Shown piece by piece: positions 52,913-64,000 of a stretch of 64,000 nt of DNA. Positions within the stretch are counted from its first letter, which is position 1, and each line of letters begins with the position of its first letter. The notes under the pieces were generated by a model. The model made no database searches, was not told the origin of the DNA, and saw only the letters and a list, made by a program, of their open reading frames with translations. Location of the stretch: assembly GCF_964204645.1 (NCBI RefSeq), contig NC_134025.1:1617001-1681000 (forward strand), in the 5' to 3' direction. The position numbers and the translations under genes are program-made. The DNA comes from Tubulanus polymorphus. Its lineage: Eukaryota; Nemertea; Palaeonemertea; Tubulaniformes; Tubulanidae.

Positions 52913-53900
52913 ATCGGCATCTGACGTGATTTGTTTGACACGCGTTTCTTTCGGCTAAACCATTCCAAACCTACCAAACCATTTTATTGAAATACGCCAT
53001 CGACTGGAACTAACCACGGGGAGGCGCTGATGGTGCCATTTGTAAATGTATTTACATAAATACATACAACCAATAACAACAGAACATGCTTATCATTACA
53101 TGCATATCATATTTTGGAATCTATATTGGAATCTAGATATTTATACGTTACATAAGAATATAAGCTGTATTAAAAGTTGTATCGTGTTGACGGATTGTAG
53201 TGGATTATTAAAACGTCTCTTCATTTCCACTAGTTTTCGCAGTTCTAATTCAAAGATATCAAATAAAACCTGTTCACATATTTACATATAAACGTTTTGG
53301 AAACATTGAAAATTCGATCGAAATATCATATCTTCATCTTACCTTTAAATTTGTCTTTTTCAAAATATATTACACAATCTCTTGCGACCATTCCTTTCAC
53401 ACCGACATAGAGAATATTTTGAAATTGAATAAGTTGAAGAAAACAATGATTGTGTCTAGAAATAAAACTTGTTTTGATGTAAGACGAGACAAATTCCCTG
53501 AACATAAAATACAAAAAACCCTCAATATCTATTCACTCGAATATTCAATTTTCAATGAGTCTTTTTATTCTGAAATAATGATTTATATTTTACTGACATT
53601 TTGATTTAACAACAAAAGACTTGTAGAATGTATGGTGATAGAGGAATGTATGCATTTTAAAAGGGTTTCAAAGCAGAGGTACGTACATTTATAAGACGTA
53701 GTGTAACCATTTTCTTACGGACACAAACTTTATTCGATACAACAAATGTACATGGATATATTTTACTAAATCTATCTGAGTCCAAATATATCGAAAATAT
53801 TTTTTTTTATTTCATGAAGCTTTCAAAAACACATATATAAAACTGAGGACGCATTCAGGATATTCAAAACTGACAGTCAGTTTTTTAGTTGTTTAGAGTT

Positions 53901-54992
53901 TTATATATTGTTAACGGAGGTCATAGGTATCGCTGTTACTGTTGTCGAACGGGTTTGATTAGTAGCTGTAAATCCAGCTCGCGGAGTTGGATCTTTACAG
54001 CATAAAATCATTTTCAAACGATCTCGGAACTTTTTGCTTCTCAAACAATACAAATATCCGTTCAATCCGTGACTCAATTTCAGTAAGAAATCGGCTATAA
54101 CGGCAACAGTTTTAGCCACTTCTAGTTTTGTAGTACACGTATCTTTATCTTCGTCGATCGTAAACATGAACACTATATTCATAATTGCAGACGGCAGATT
54201 CAATACCAGAAATACAACGGAGACGATAACTAATGTTTGCGTGATCTCTTTTTCATTTGACTTTGATTTTGAATGTTTAGGCGCATTAGTCGCAGTATCC
54301 ATACTGGATTTGAATTGTTTCGCTCGGTAAATAGCGACGATTATTAACGAATTGTTAATGATGAGAACAGGAATCGGAATATAGGTCTCCATAACTTTGA
54401 TAACTGTCGACCAAATAGAGCTGATAGTTCCGCCCATGACTCCGCACTCTGATCGATTACAATAATCAAACGTGCCCGCTAATCCCAGAGCCGGGCAGGC
54501 CAGATATACCGACGATACGAAGATGATTTCTGTGAATGAAGCCGATATTTTCACCGACAGATATCTGGTCGCTTTCAGAGGGAACATGACGACGAATAAT
54601 CGTTCAGTGGTCATCGCTACAATCAACCAAACCGAGAGAGTATTCGCTAAATACAGTAGAAACTGAGCTATTTTACAAGGCGTCATGTTTGACACGGATA
54701 CAACCGGGGATGAAGAAACCGCTCTTACACATAGATAGAAACTATCGGTTATAACTATAGAGAATATATACCAGGACGATGAATTCTTACGTATCTCGGA
54801 GACGGTGACGACAATGGTTAGAATATTACCGAGAAATGCAAACGGTAATATCGCATAGATGCCGTACTGTTCGAAATTCCTGACGAAACTGATGACACCA
54901 GGGGAACACATGAAATAATTAGCAGACAACGTGCAGAATTCTTCACTATAATAGTAATAATCTGTCGGAGCCGTTGCGTTCATTTCATCCAT
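53901..54992 (-). CDS. Rhodopsin-family GPCR, putative neuropeptide receptor (divergent)
   Basis: A single-exon gene for 363 residues, convergent with the duplicated receptors. The N-terminus carries a glycosylation site (NAT at 5-7) and a DYYYY run (11-15). TM1 has GN at 55-56. Cys106 with Cys178 or Cys183 can form the TM3-ECL2 disulfide. TM3 ends TTERLFVVMFPLKA, again ERL in place of DRY. ICL3 is Ser/Lys-rich (KSKSNEKEITQTL). TM6 contains VLNLPSA and TM7 ends LNGYLYCLRSKKFRDRLKMI, a form common in FMRFamide/thyrotropin-type peptide receptors. CC at 331-332 may be palmitoylated. It is clearly a separate paralogue from the duplicated pair. The ligand cannot be told from sequence. Confidence 0.85.
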   Translation of the reverse strand: MDEMNATAPTDYYYYSEEFCTLSANYFMCSPGVISFVRNFEQYGIYAILPFAFLGNILTIVVTVSEIRKNSSSWYIFSIVITDSFYLCVRAVSSSPVVSVSNMTPCKIAQFLLYLANTLSVWLIVAMTTERLFVVMFPLKATRYLSVKISASFTEIIFVSSVYLACPALGLAGTFDYCNRSECGVMGGTISSIWSTVIKVMETYIPIPVLIINNSLIIVAIYRAKQFKSSMDTATNAPKHSKSKSNEKEITQTLVIVSVVFLVLNLPSAIMNIVFMFTIDEDKDTCTTKLEVAKTVAVIADFLLKLSHGLNGYLYCLRSKKFRDRLKMILCCKDPTPRAGFTATNQTRSTTVTAIPMTSVNNI

Positions 54993-57900
54993 GTTTAATA
55001 TTTGTCTTTAATTCTCAGGTGTTTTCGCTCTAGATTCAGTTGAGAATTCGATTATGTTTTTCTATTCAGCGCATTGAATGTGACTATGAATACAGAACGT
55101 CCTACGACATTCTCATATTCACCGTTAAACGGAAACCATTCAATCACGGTTTATTTTCGCCCGATATCGAATCTCAAGCTGTTGATCGATTTTTCGCTTA
55201 TATTTCCTGTATTTTAGTAAGAATAGCGCTACGATTCTCCGGTACTCCTGAGATGAGAGATTACAGATCTGAAAGGAAAACACATATCAGATTTATTCAC
55301 GCACAGTAATTTGATATCTCCTATGGAACACACACTTCTGTGAAGGATTTTTGAAGCGCGTTAGGCTCTGGCCCCGGGATTATATTTCCTCTGACACTGG
55401 ATCAGAAAATTAATTGCTCCGGCTTTTATTTATCGGAAGCGTTTTTCATCACAGAATGATCTACAAATGGTTTCTTCAGTACTTATCATAGTTGTTATTT
55501 ACAAAGAACAGATTTGTAGCAATGCATCGAGTGAATCTGCGGTCAACTGTAAACACGTGATCTAGACGATGAAGCGGAACATCTATTCGATCCAATGTCG
55601 TCAACAACAATGAAAAACCTCAGTCGAGTACATCTCAAATCGCCTCAGAGGACGGAGGTTCTTAGATCGAATCCTTGTAGGTCTGACCGTCGGGGTCACC
55701 CTCAGCGCGCGCGTACAACAAACACAATCAAACTCTCAAAGTTGCTGTTTTCATAATGTTCTATTTAAATCAATTTCAGGGAAATAGGTCAATTGCGTTG
55801 TCAATACAATTTCATCCGAGCAGGAAGTGAACAAATATTTTGTTTCAAATTTCGTTCATAACAAGTTGAATAATGAATGCGTGGTGTGTTTTATGAGACG
55901 TGGTATTTTACTGATTTTACCGATGTAAATTGAGTCGGTATTTCTTTCTAGTGGCAGATTTTGTTTGTTTTAGTAATCTTGTTTCAAGGGTCGTCCGTGC
56001 AGACGGTTGTTTGTCGTTAGAGATATGGGTGACGTGATTGAGGAAATTGAAAATCACTCGTGATTGATGATCAATTGTATTTTTATCAGAAAAATCCCAA
56101 ATAACTCACGTTCACAACCTGTAGGCTCAGTTACACAGCTATTTCAGTTCATTTTGATTGAGTCTAACTACCAATAAACCTCATCTAACTCAGAAGTTGC
56201 CAACTCGACTCGGACAAAAATTAAATCATTTTCCGACTCCCGTATTTTCCTATGCTTAACTGTGTATTCAGCTTAACTCGGACAAATGTTACGAGGTTCA
56301 GTGTGTTTAATGCAATCTCGTGAACAGCAATATTGAAATGAAACTTACTCATTCAAGAAATGACGATTTTTCAAAATTCTATACAAAACATTTTAATTGC
56401 ATTTTCTTTTAAGATATAAATTACATATTGTATAGATAACAGTATTAAGAACAAATCACTTCGAATATTTTGTAGTGTTTATTGAATTAGCAATAGATTC
56501 TACAAAGTTGTGTAGACTAAAATTTTATATTCAAAATAAGATCAAAATCAGAACTTACCCGAAGTTTATCAGATTTGTGGAGATCCTATAGTTATAACCT
56601 GCGGATAGATCTATGCTCCGATGAACTGCGCTAAAAACCAGGCGAAGTTTTTTCTGATCTTTCTGTAAAACCGACGACAAAGAGCGATGATTGGACGCGA
56701 TGATGAAATACGTCACGGCTGCTGAGAGCTGTAATACCCGGCGTCCGAGAATACAAGCGACGTCGTTCGCAAATATTTGGTGACGCTGTCCGTCGAGCCG
56801 TAACGTAATAAAGATACTTTTACGTATAAAAACGTTTATTCGACGACCGAAAATTGATGGATGTTGTCGACCTGTATGTGCGGCCTATCCGACGAATGTA
56901 TGTTTGTAATTGCGACGAATAATCGTCGATCATTCGGGGCGCGATGCCAACCGAGGCAAACGAAAAAAAAGTCACTTGATCACTGCGATCCTAATATGAA
57001 TGTTTGTGACGGAAGACATTTGTCCTTCGTAAATTAAAAACAAATACGGCGACCCGTGATATATTGACATTAGCTTGTCAGAAGGAAATCGGCCTCAGAC
57101 AACTTAGCTTTTGTCTAATCGGTAAACACGAACGTTCTATATGTGTTTATTCATGAATTTGATTTAAGTGAAATGTGCTAAAATCAGCAGGATCCAGTTA
57201 CATTAGAATCAATTATAAGACTAGTCGCTGTGCATGAAAGATGCATAATATGAAGATCTCTAACGACGAAAATTTGTTACATCGATGTTTCTGGTAAAAT
57301 TCTTCTATCCAATTTTTAGAGATCTACTTAGGAAAAAATAATTTTTTTTCTAGTCAGGTATCTGAAGATGGATTGAAGTTTTAATCATATCATCATCATG
57401 ATTTCGTTTCGAAAAGCCCAACGTTTTGCTTCATAACTAAAAGAAAATACGTTTCTTAGAAAACGTTTTAGATAATATGTAAAGCCAGGTGATTGAAAAT
57501 CAGTTACTAGGTAACTAATCATAATTTTCTTTTGAGAAACTGGAAAACGATGAATTGTTGATATTTCTTTATTATAGATTCGTTAGAATTGGAAGATACA
57601 CAATTATCGGTTTATCAGATTTCCAATGTTTTCGTCGGTGGAAGTTGTTTTGCAATTTCGCTCTTAATGAATTATTTACGCGACCGATAACTAATTAAGT
57701 TAGCCTATAATAACGTGTTTTTGTAATAACACTCGTAAATCTGTCGTGTTGTCGCGTGGCAGTTTGTTGATTCTAATCTCAACGAAAACAAATTTATCGG
57801 TTACACGACACACGTCATAAAATACATCGCCAGTTCAGTAGATCCTCGTAATAAATTGAAATTGTTATTTGTAATTTTGTTGGCTACGCCCGATTCGGGT

Positions 57901-58080
57901 CATTTAGTAGACGCAAACAAAGCTATCATTTGAGCAGAATATGTTTCGTGGTCATTGTCTGTGATTAGCCAGACACAACGAGCTAGTTTCACAAGAATAC
58001 ACGTATCAACTTGATACGTCGAATAGACCGAGTCTTTCCCTTATTGAAGTGAGTTTTAGAATGTTTGAGAAATTGAGTAG
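54993..58080. other. Non-coding DNA between GPCR and LINE
   Basis: 3.1 kb without a supported gene. It contains a tRNA-like relic (55628-55688) and a CG-rich GCGCGCGCG run near 55704. Confidence 0.6.
55628..55688 (+). repeat. tRNA-like relic
   Basis: An A-box-like CTCAGTCGAGTACATC and a B-box-like AGATCGAATCC at tRNA spacing, with CAGAGGACGGAGGTTC between. The stems are incomplete. A SINE head or tRNA pseudogene. Confidence 0.3.
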
Positions 58081-58429
58081 TTGATAATCAAAGTGTACAC
58101 AGAAATAGTTTGATTTGAACACTTTATTTTTCAAATATAATTTACAGCATAGTGTACAAAGCATAATACAAAATACAGTAAATTAGACCTGGAGGGGCCT
58201 GTAGAAACTAAGGAATAGTTTGTATAAAACAGGTCCCTCAAAAGAGAAAAGAAAAAAAGAGAAATGCAATAAAGAAAATAATATGCTCACAGTCAACCCT
58301 TAACACACAAAATGCAATCAAAGTAAACTATGATAACAGCTTGATTAAGATATAATCATTTAATAAGCCAGTTATTTTCTGAAATATTCCAAAAACAATA
58401 ATTTTAGTTCGAATAACTGTATGATAAAA

Positions 58430-58559
58430 TCAAGCACAAAGTTGCTTTCTATAATTTCTTAGGAACAGTTTAGAATTTTCCATGTTTTTTAGATTTTCAC
58501 TGATGTTATTCCAAAGTAAAGGGCCGGATACTTTTACTGAAAATTTTCTTCTTAGACTA
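58430..58559 (-). pseudogene. Frameshifted C-terminal tail of LINE ORF2
   Basis: The long ORF2 frame stops at TAG 58559-58557 after SRFTNTFFQ. Shifted by one base, the sequence continues SLRRKFSVKVSGPLLWNN, then a short Lys/Asn-rich tail to TGA at 58432-58430. RRKFSVKVSGPLLWN is the usual ending of CR1-type ORF2 proteins. A one-base gain or two-base loss near 58558 therefore truncates this copy by about 42 residues. Confidence 0.75.
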
Positions 58560-61368
58560 TTGAAAGAAAGTGTTTGTAAATCTTGACGTCGCCGAGTATT
58601 GTGACTGTGGATTTGAAAATTTTGGTTCCAATAATTTTCGAATGATTTCGGTAATTAATTCGGAGTGGACAGATCTGTAGATAAAAGTACCTAGCTGAAG
58701 TTTATTGATATCTTTGAGCTTGAGGATATTATAAGCTTTGAATATAGGGTCAGTGTGCGCCAAATAATAGGAATTAGAAATTAGCCTGATAGCTCTTTTT
58801 TGCAATACAATTAATGGCTGAAGTTTATTTTCAAAATTTCGTCCCCAAACTAAGTTACAATACTGGAGGTAAGGATCAATAAGCGACAAATAAAGGGTAC
58901 GAAGAGAACTCACTGGCAGCTTATGTCTTACTCTATTTATTATACCAATGCTTCGAGAAACTTTTTTTTCAACTGATTTTATTTGATCGTCCCAGGTTAA
59001 ATTTCTGTCAATAAAAACTCCAAGAAAATTTGTGACATTGACTTGTTTGATCTCTATATTGTTAATTGATATTCTCAAGTTATGTTTCAATAGTTTACCG
59101 AACACCATAAATGACGTCTTCTTTACATTTAATGACAGCTTGTTTGTTTGAAACCAGGTATACAATTTTGATAATTCAATGTTTACTGTACGTACTAATC
59201 TGTCTAAATTAATGTCACTATAAAAGGCATTTGTGTCATCGGCAAACAATATAAGTTTTAACACATTAGAAAATTTAATACAGTCGTTTACATATAATAA
59301 AAAAAGCAAGGGACCTAAAATTGAGCCTTGGGGTACTCCAGTTTTAACGGTACATAACGAGGATTTATAATTTTGAATTTGAACAAATTGTTTTCTATTC
59401 TTCAAATAGTTTTCAAACCAGTTGTTAGAGATGCCTCTTATTCCATAAAAACATAATTTTCTTAATAAGATTTCGTGATCAACGGTGTCAAAGGCTTTTG
59501 ATAAATCTAAGAATACCCCAATAGTTGATTTGTTTTCTTCTAAATTTTGTGAAATTTCATCAGTTATCAATGTTAAGGCCATGGCAGTTGAATGGTTCTT
59601 TCGAAAGCCGAACTGGTTTGGTTGAATGATATGAAACTTGTTACAATATTCGGTTAATCGATTATACACTATCTTTTCGAGAATTTTAGAAAAGCAAGGC
59701 AGTACGGATATCGGTCTGTAATTATCAAAAGAGTCATTATTGCCAGCTTTATAGAGTGGACGTATTCGCGCTACCTTCAGTTCAGCCGGCACTATACCGG
59801 AATTTAAGCTACAGTTAAACATATGAGTTAGCGGGTATTTTACAGAATCAATTATTTTCTTAACTACTTTTACAGAGAAACCATCAGCACCAGCGCCTTT
59901 GCTGGGTGAGAAATCATTTACAATCTGACTGATTTCATCAGGGTGGGTTGGGAAAAAGAAAAAGTTTTCATTTACTGGATCTGTCAGATATTCACTGAAG
60001 TGGACACCTGTATCTGGTATTTGATTGGCTAGGTTGCTACCAATATTTACAAAGAAAGAATTAAATTCATTAGCGATATTTTCATAGCCGTTTACAATGA
60101 TACCGTTCCTTTTGAAAGAGCAAGGTAATCTACACCGATCATTGGAAGATTTTCCAATTAGACTGTTTAAGATATTCCATGATTTTTTCATGTCGGATTT
60201 GGCTGCAAGTAATTTAGTCTCATAATACTTTTTCTCGGCATATTTGAGTGTACGAGACAAGGTACGTTTGTAATTCAAATAATTTTTCAAATGTGATCTA
60301 TTACGCAAAGATTTTCTGTACAAGCGATTTTTGTGTTTAATACATTTCAATAATCCAGATGATAACCACGGTTTATGTAATTTATTTTCGTTTATTTTAC
60401 GGGGAGTTGAAAAAGGAAAACATTCATTATATAATTCCATGAATTTAGTGTTAAATGCGCTGTATGAGAGTTGCGGGTCTGCATTACTATAGATATCCGA
60501 CCAATCAGTGGCCAGAAGAGCTCTATTGAATTTTGAAATGTTACGTTCACAATAGTTTCTGTTCGAAGTCACCTCTTGGTCAATTTTGGGCTCAACGTGA
60601 TTACAGACAGTGAAAATAGGAAAATGATCCGAAATATCGGTACAAATAATACCCGTACTAAACACATGGCGAATATCGTTACAAAAAATATTATCTATAA
60701 GCGTCGAGGATGTGGGAGTGATTCTTGTGGGTTTATCAACTAATGGAATGAACCCAAATGAAGTCATATTTTCTAAATAGTTATCAGTTGGTCTGTGGGC
60801 GTTAACTTGTAGTAAATCGATATTGAAATCGCCCATAAGATAGCATACTTTGTCTTCTCTATTAAGTTTCACTAAAAGTGGAATTAATTCATTATTAAAG
60901 CCATTTATGCTTTGTCCGGGTGGTCGATAGATCAGACCAATTAATTTATTTTTTTCTTTTTCAAGAATCAATTCAATAAATAGACATTCAAAAGTATTTC
61001 TATCCTCGGATAGATCTGGTCTAAGTTTCACATTAAAACTTTCTTTGAAAAATAGGGCCAAACCTCCTCCCTGACAATTTTTTCTACACTTAAAAACACT
61101 TTTCATACCTGGGAGATTATACAGCCTGCCATTATCATGAAGTTCGCTAGTCCAGGTTTCGGTTAACCCGAAAATAGAAAAGTCAGTTTTTAAATTGCTC
61201 AAAAAATATGAAAATGTATCAAAATTTCTGTTACAACTACGAATGTTTAAAGCACAGATTGAAAAATGTTGCTTTTCAAACTCTACAGTAGAGTTTACAT
61301 CAAAGTATTGACATTTGTTATTATTAAAGATGTCGATGATGAATAAGTATAGGGTAGATAATACTCGT
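58557..61368 (-). CDS. LINE ORF2: AP-endonuclease and reverse transcriptase
   Basis: Open from after TAA (61371-61369) to TAG 58557. Endonuclease motifs in order: SICALNIRSCN, GLTETW, LIGLIYRPPG, CYLMGDFNIDLL, TLIDNIF and SDHFPIF. Reverse-transcriptase motifs: IRPLYKAGNNDSFDNYRPIS, NQFGFRKNHST, GVFLDLSKAFDTVDHEIL, GVPQGSILGPLLFLLYVND and LILFADDTNAFY with the catalytic FADD. The frame has no ATG before the endonuclease domain (the first Met in frame is GMKSV), so the start is lost or shifted. The enzyme would nick target DNA and copy the LINE RNA in place. Confidence 0.9.
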
Positions 61369-61386
61369 TAATAGGTAGCATTATTA
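61295..61386 (-). other. ORF1/ORF2 junction with overlapping stop and start
   Basis: The minus strand reads TAATAATG: two ORF1 stops overlap an ATG (61381-61379). That ATG opens only 28 codons (MLPINEYYLPYTY...) before TAA, one frame away from ORF2. In related elements such a stop-start overlap lets ribosomes restart on ORF2. A one-base slip, perhaps in the TAATAATAA stretch near 61323-61315, would explain why the frames no longer meet. Confidence 0.55.
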
Positions 61387-62853
61387 GACTGATGTTATCG
61401 GTAAATCATCCGGGACTGAAATTCTGTCCTTTTTGGCCATGTGAACAGTTGGGCTAATATCGGATGATGATGTCTGACTTCTGGTTCGTTTTTTATTCTG
61501 ATCCGGTGTTAATGCACGAAGAAAGACTTGTGTAAGTTCTTTGGCACCATCGATTCCAATATGGATTCCTGACCTATCAGTTGAATCAAATAACGACTGG
61601 TTAACTGAAAAATTTGGTTGGAATACCAAATCATTGTCTATATAGTTCAAATGATTTTCACTGTCACATAGCTTTCGAAGATAGTTATTGATCTTTGAAG
61701 AAGTGTCATTGTAGGTTAGCGCGGTCTTACTTTTTCCTTTACGCGGTAGTATACTAGATACATTAATTTGAGCGCTGGGAAATGTATTTCGAAGGATATT
61801 TATCATTTTTGACATATCCAGGATTGTTTGGTCATGATCGTCTTTGTTTCGAGTCATGTCGTTGGTCCCTAGATGGCAGATTATCGATTTTATTTTCGCA
61901 TTTTCAATAGACGGGTCCACTTTCTGGAGAAGTTTATTTACATCATGGGCCGTTGCACCCGAAACGCTGCACACGTGAACGCTTTCCGGAATATCTGTAA
62001 ACATCAGGCGAGAGCAGTTCGAGTCACCCATAATAATATGTTTCGGGGGCACAATTGTCGAGCTAGCGGTGCGGCTCTCTGCAGGTGACATGTCAGTGAC
62101 GGTAGACTGAGTATGAGTAGGAGTTTTAACTGTGGAATGTGATTTGTCCTCACATGATTGATGATCAGTTATGTCGTCGTCAAAATTTAGTCTTTTTTCC
62201 AACCCCTGTAATATCGGACATTCTGATTTTTTATGCCCTTCCTTACGGCAGTAGAAACATAAAACGCCAGATGGACAATTGGCTGCTAGATGGTCTGGAG
62301 ATTTACATTTAAAACAGAGTTTGCGAGTACGCAAGAGACAACGATAATACTGGTGATCCGTTTCACCGCAATACACACACTGCGTTTTATTATTATCGCA
62401 GTAAAGTCGGACTTCAAATCTTCCAAATTTTGAATTAACTGGAATTATACTTTTCACTTTAAGCAATTTAGCATAAATAGAGCCATTCAAAATATCGGTG
62501 TCTTTTATTTTCCCTCTTCTGATACTCCCATTTATTACCTCACCGTATGTCGATAATTGGGAGGCAATGAACGCATCTGATAATTCAACTGGTGCATCTT
62601 TAATTGTAACGTTCGTAACATCTTGTACATCGTCAGCTTTATCAACTTTTAACGTGCGGTCTCTTATGTTCGGTGGATTTTTTATGAAATCCTCAACTGC
62701 ACTCGTGTCCTTGAACGTAATTCTACACTCACCAGTTTTTGTGATTTGAATCGCACGCACTCGAACTGATTTAGATCCCAGGGCTGATAGGATATCACTT
62801 TCCGTAATCCTTCCACCATAACAAACGACCGTGAGAGGTCTTTTTAGATCCAT
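61384..62853 (-). CDS. LINE ORF1: CCHC zinc-knuckle and SGNH esterase protein
   Basis: 489 residues from ATG 62853; an upstream in-frame TTG at 62895 is not needed. Residues 5-150 form an alpha/beta region that may be RRM-like. Three CCHC knuckles follow: CVYCGETDHQYYRC (159-172), CFKCKSPDHLAANC (180-193) and CFYCRKEGHKKSEC (199-212). The SGNH/GDSL esterase covers about 272-445, with GDSN (Ser278), GTND (Asn331) and His431 in SGIHIG. The acidic residue usually three before that His is Ser here. ORF1 proteins of this type bind LINE RNA. Intact, with no stop or frameshift. Confidence 0.9.
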   Translation of the reverse strand: MDLKRPLTVVCYGGRITESDILSALGSKSVRVRAIQITKTGECRITFKDTSAVEDFIKNPPNIRDRTLKVDKADDVQDVTNVTIKDAPVELSDAFIASQLSTYGEVINGSIRRGKIKDTDILNGSIYAKLLKVKSIIPVNSKFGRFEVRLYCDNNKTQCVYCGETDHQYYRCLLRTRKLCFKCKSPDHLAANCPSGVLCFYCRKEGHKKSECPILQGLEKRLNFDDDITDHQSCEDKSHSTVKTPTHTQSTVTDMSPAESRTASSTIVPPKHIIMGDSNCSRLMFTDIPESVHVCSVSGATAHDVNKLLQKVDPSIENAKIKSIICHLGTNDMTRNKDDHDQTILDMSKMINILRNTFPSAQINVSSILPRKGKSKTALTYNDTSSKINNYLRKLCDSENHLNYIDNDLVFQPNFSVNQSLFDSTDRSGIHIGIDGAKELTQVFLRALTPDQNKKRTRSQTSSSDISPTVHMAKKDRISVPDDLPITSV

Positions 62854-62904
62854 GTTTAAACTTGCGGCTAACTGAGAATTGAGGTAAAAATCCAAAAAAC
62901 CATA

Positions 62905-62940
62905 TCAGTGACGGAGAAGCGACTCCAACACCGCCGCCAT
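62905..62940 (-). promoter_or_regulatory. LINE 5' end: YY1-like motif and 11-codon upstream ORF
   Basis: CAAAATGGCGGCGG resembles the YY1 site that fixes the start of other LINEs. Its ATG (62940-62938) opens MAAVLESLLRH then TGA, upstream of the ORF1 ATG at 62853. Confidence 0.45.
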
Positions 62941-62950
62941 TTTGAATCCT

Positions 62951-64000
62951 CGGTTGAAAAATGAAAATCATTCAGAACTCGATATTAAAGAGCAACATTC
63001 ATAACAGAAAAAATAGACAGTTTTTTCATCCGTTTATAAGGATATAGTGAATCATACACGATGTTATCCTACTTCTAATCAAACAGACGTGCTCGTTAGA
63101 AAACTGTCATTTGGGAATTATTTATTCCCAAAACAATTCGTATTACATGAGTATAATAACATATCAGATAGTTAAATACATTGTGTCTGGTAACAGCGAA
63201 TCCAGTCCTAGTTGTTGTATACACTGAATGGGTGGCTACTGACTAGACGCTGAATGTAAGTACAAATTAGGCACAAAACGTTTAGTCTAAATGGATAAAA
63301 TGTAGGGCCCAATTTATAGACTGGTATCTACTACCCGCGGGTAAAGATGATGAATACCAGTCTATAAAATCAGCCTTAAATGTTAAACGATCTTAGTTAA
63401 GTAGTTTTATTTTCATAGGATTGAATGAAAATTCTCTCTCGCCGACGTTGTATATACCTGTGATAAAAAGATCGGAAGCATATAACAAAAATATGCGATA
63501 ATTTCTAAAGCAGTTCGACTCGTAATAATCGATGATTTTTAAGCAGCTTTTTTTAATAGTTAAAGTACGAACAGATGCATTTAGTTATGAATTGAAAATA
63601 TTTTTCGAGTGTCGCGGTTTATAGATCGATCTGGGATGAGATATGAACGAATGTACATAACATACATTCATGCGTATTGTACAAATATCGAATATATATT
63701 TGTTTTAAAACATAACGAATGGAGAGAGTCATTCGTTTAGAGCCGTCGGATATTTTTTCATAGGGGAATTTTATATGAAATCATGACTATAAGGTCAGTA
63801 TTCATATTCATACATATCTCTAAAAAACGATTATTTTCATAAAAGCGATATAATGTGACGATCATATTTATCTGAAGTTTCGCTAAAAAAGGTCGTTTAT
63901 GGCTCTTTTTGAAATGTCTTATTAATGTTTTTCAGCGGAATGCTATGAATAATAATGAAGCTGTTTGAATCAACTCGATTCAAAGGCGAGGTAAAAATAA
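62951..64000. other. Non-coding DNA to window end
   Basis: AT-rich sequence with one fold-back element (63305-63374). No gene is supported. Confidence 0.6.
63305..63374. mobile_element. Short fold-back element, family B (copy 2)
   Basis: GGGCCCAATTTATAGACTGG at the left matches the reverse complement of the right side GGCTGATTTTATAGACTGG. The centre is ACCCGCGGGTA. Same family as 47637-47749 (shared ATAGACTGGTAT and CCCGSGGGT centre). Confidence 0.6.

Larger units (their letters stand above)
51609..53619. repeat. Tandem segmental duplication, copy B
   Basis: Same outer sequence as copy A but 2.0 kb long. It lacks the 1,586-bp segment, and the region matching 47625-48160 is replaced by a (TA)n tract. 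Outside these gaps identity is high, including the 3' flank (52986-53619 against 50989-51608). Confidence 0.9.
58100..62950 (-). mobile_element. Near full-length CR1-clade LINE
   Basis: A non-LTR retrotransposon of about 4.85 kb, transcribed leftward, with 5' leader, ORF1, ORF2 and 3' UTR. The clade call rests on an ORF1 with CCHC knuckles plus an SGNH esterase, as in the CR1/L2 group, and an AP-endonuclease plus reverse transcriptase without RNase H in ORF2. The 5' end is placed at the CAAAATGGCGGCGG motif. The 3' end near 58100 is uncertain: there is no clear poly(A) and I could not fix target-site duplications. ORF2 is out of frame at both ends, so the copy is probably dead but young. Confidence 0.9.

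Overview
This 64 kb window is AT-rich, gene-poor animal DNA. Its genes have GT-AG introns. It carries a metazoan-specific NR4A nuclear receptor, rhodopsin-family receptors and a CR1-type LINE. The mix fits a marine invertebrate, probably a lophotrochozoan (mollusc, annelid or brachiopod), but the sequence alone does not name the species.

Left part (about 3-22.5 kb, minus strand): one NR4A/HR38/NGFI-B-type nuclear receptor gene. I rebuilt it exon by exon by phase-matched splicing. Seven common coding exons lie between 9707 and 6027 and give 669 residues plus one split codon. Two alternative first exons lie upstream, at 22426-22189 (AUG start) and about 18110-17974 (no in-frame AUG). Each sits behind a perfect CRE palindrome and an inverted CCAAT box, as expected of a CREB-driven immediate-early gene. 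The 3' side holds an overlapping AUUUA element and two candidate poly(A) signals.

Middle (about 22.5-47.5 kb): no gene is supported. The region is built of small repeats: a piggyBac-like MITE with three internal palindromes, two families of short fold-back elements, a 20-bp VNTR grown inside one of them, a GCAGGA/GCAGTG minisatellite, a 53-bp tandem array, tRNA-like relics and perfect hairpins. One possible orphan exon with a weak Ig-like signature lies at 31330-31169.

Right part (47.5-55 kb): a tandem duplication carries two nearly identical intronless GPCR genes (8 differences in 324 residues). Copy A also holds a 1.6 kb segment with an unrecognised intronless 354-aa gene; copy B lacks it, with a 2-bp microhomology at the junction. 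A third, divergent GPCR lies on the minus strand.

Far right (58.1-62.95 kb, minus): a near full-length CR1-clade LINE. ORF1 has three CCHC knuckles and an SGNH esterase; ORF2 has an endonuclease and reverse transcriptase. ORF2 is out of frame at both ends, so this copy looks inactive.

A window-wide signal is the octamer TGACGTCA: 20 perfect copies in the first 47.3 kb and none after, against less than one expected from base composition.
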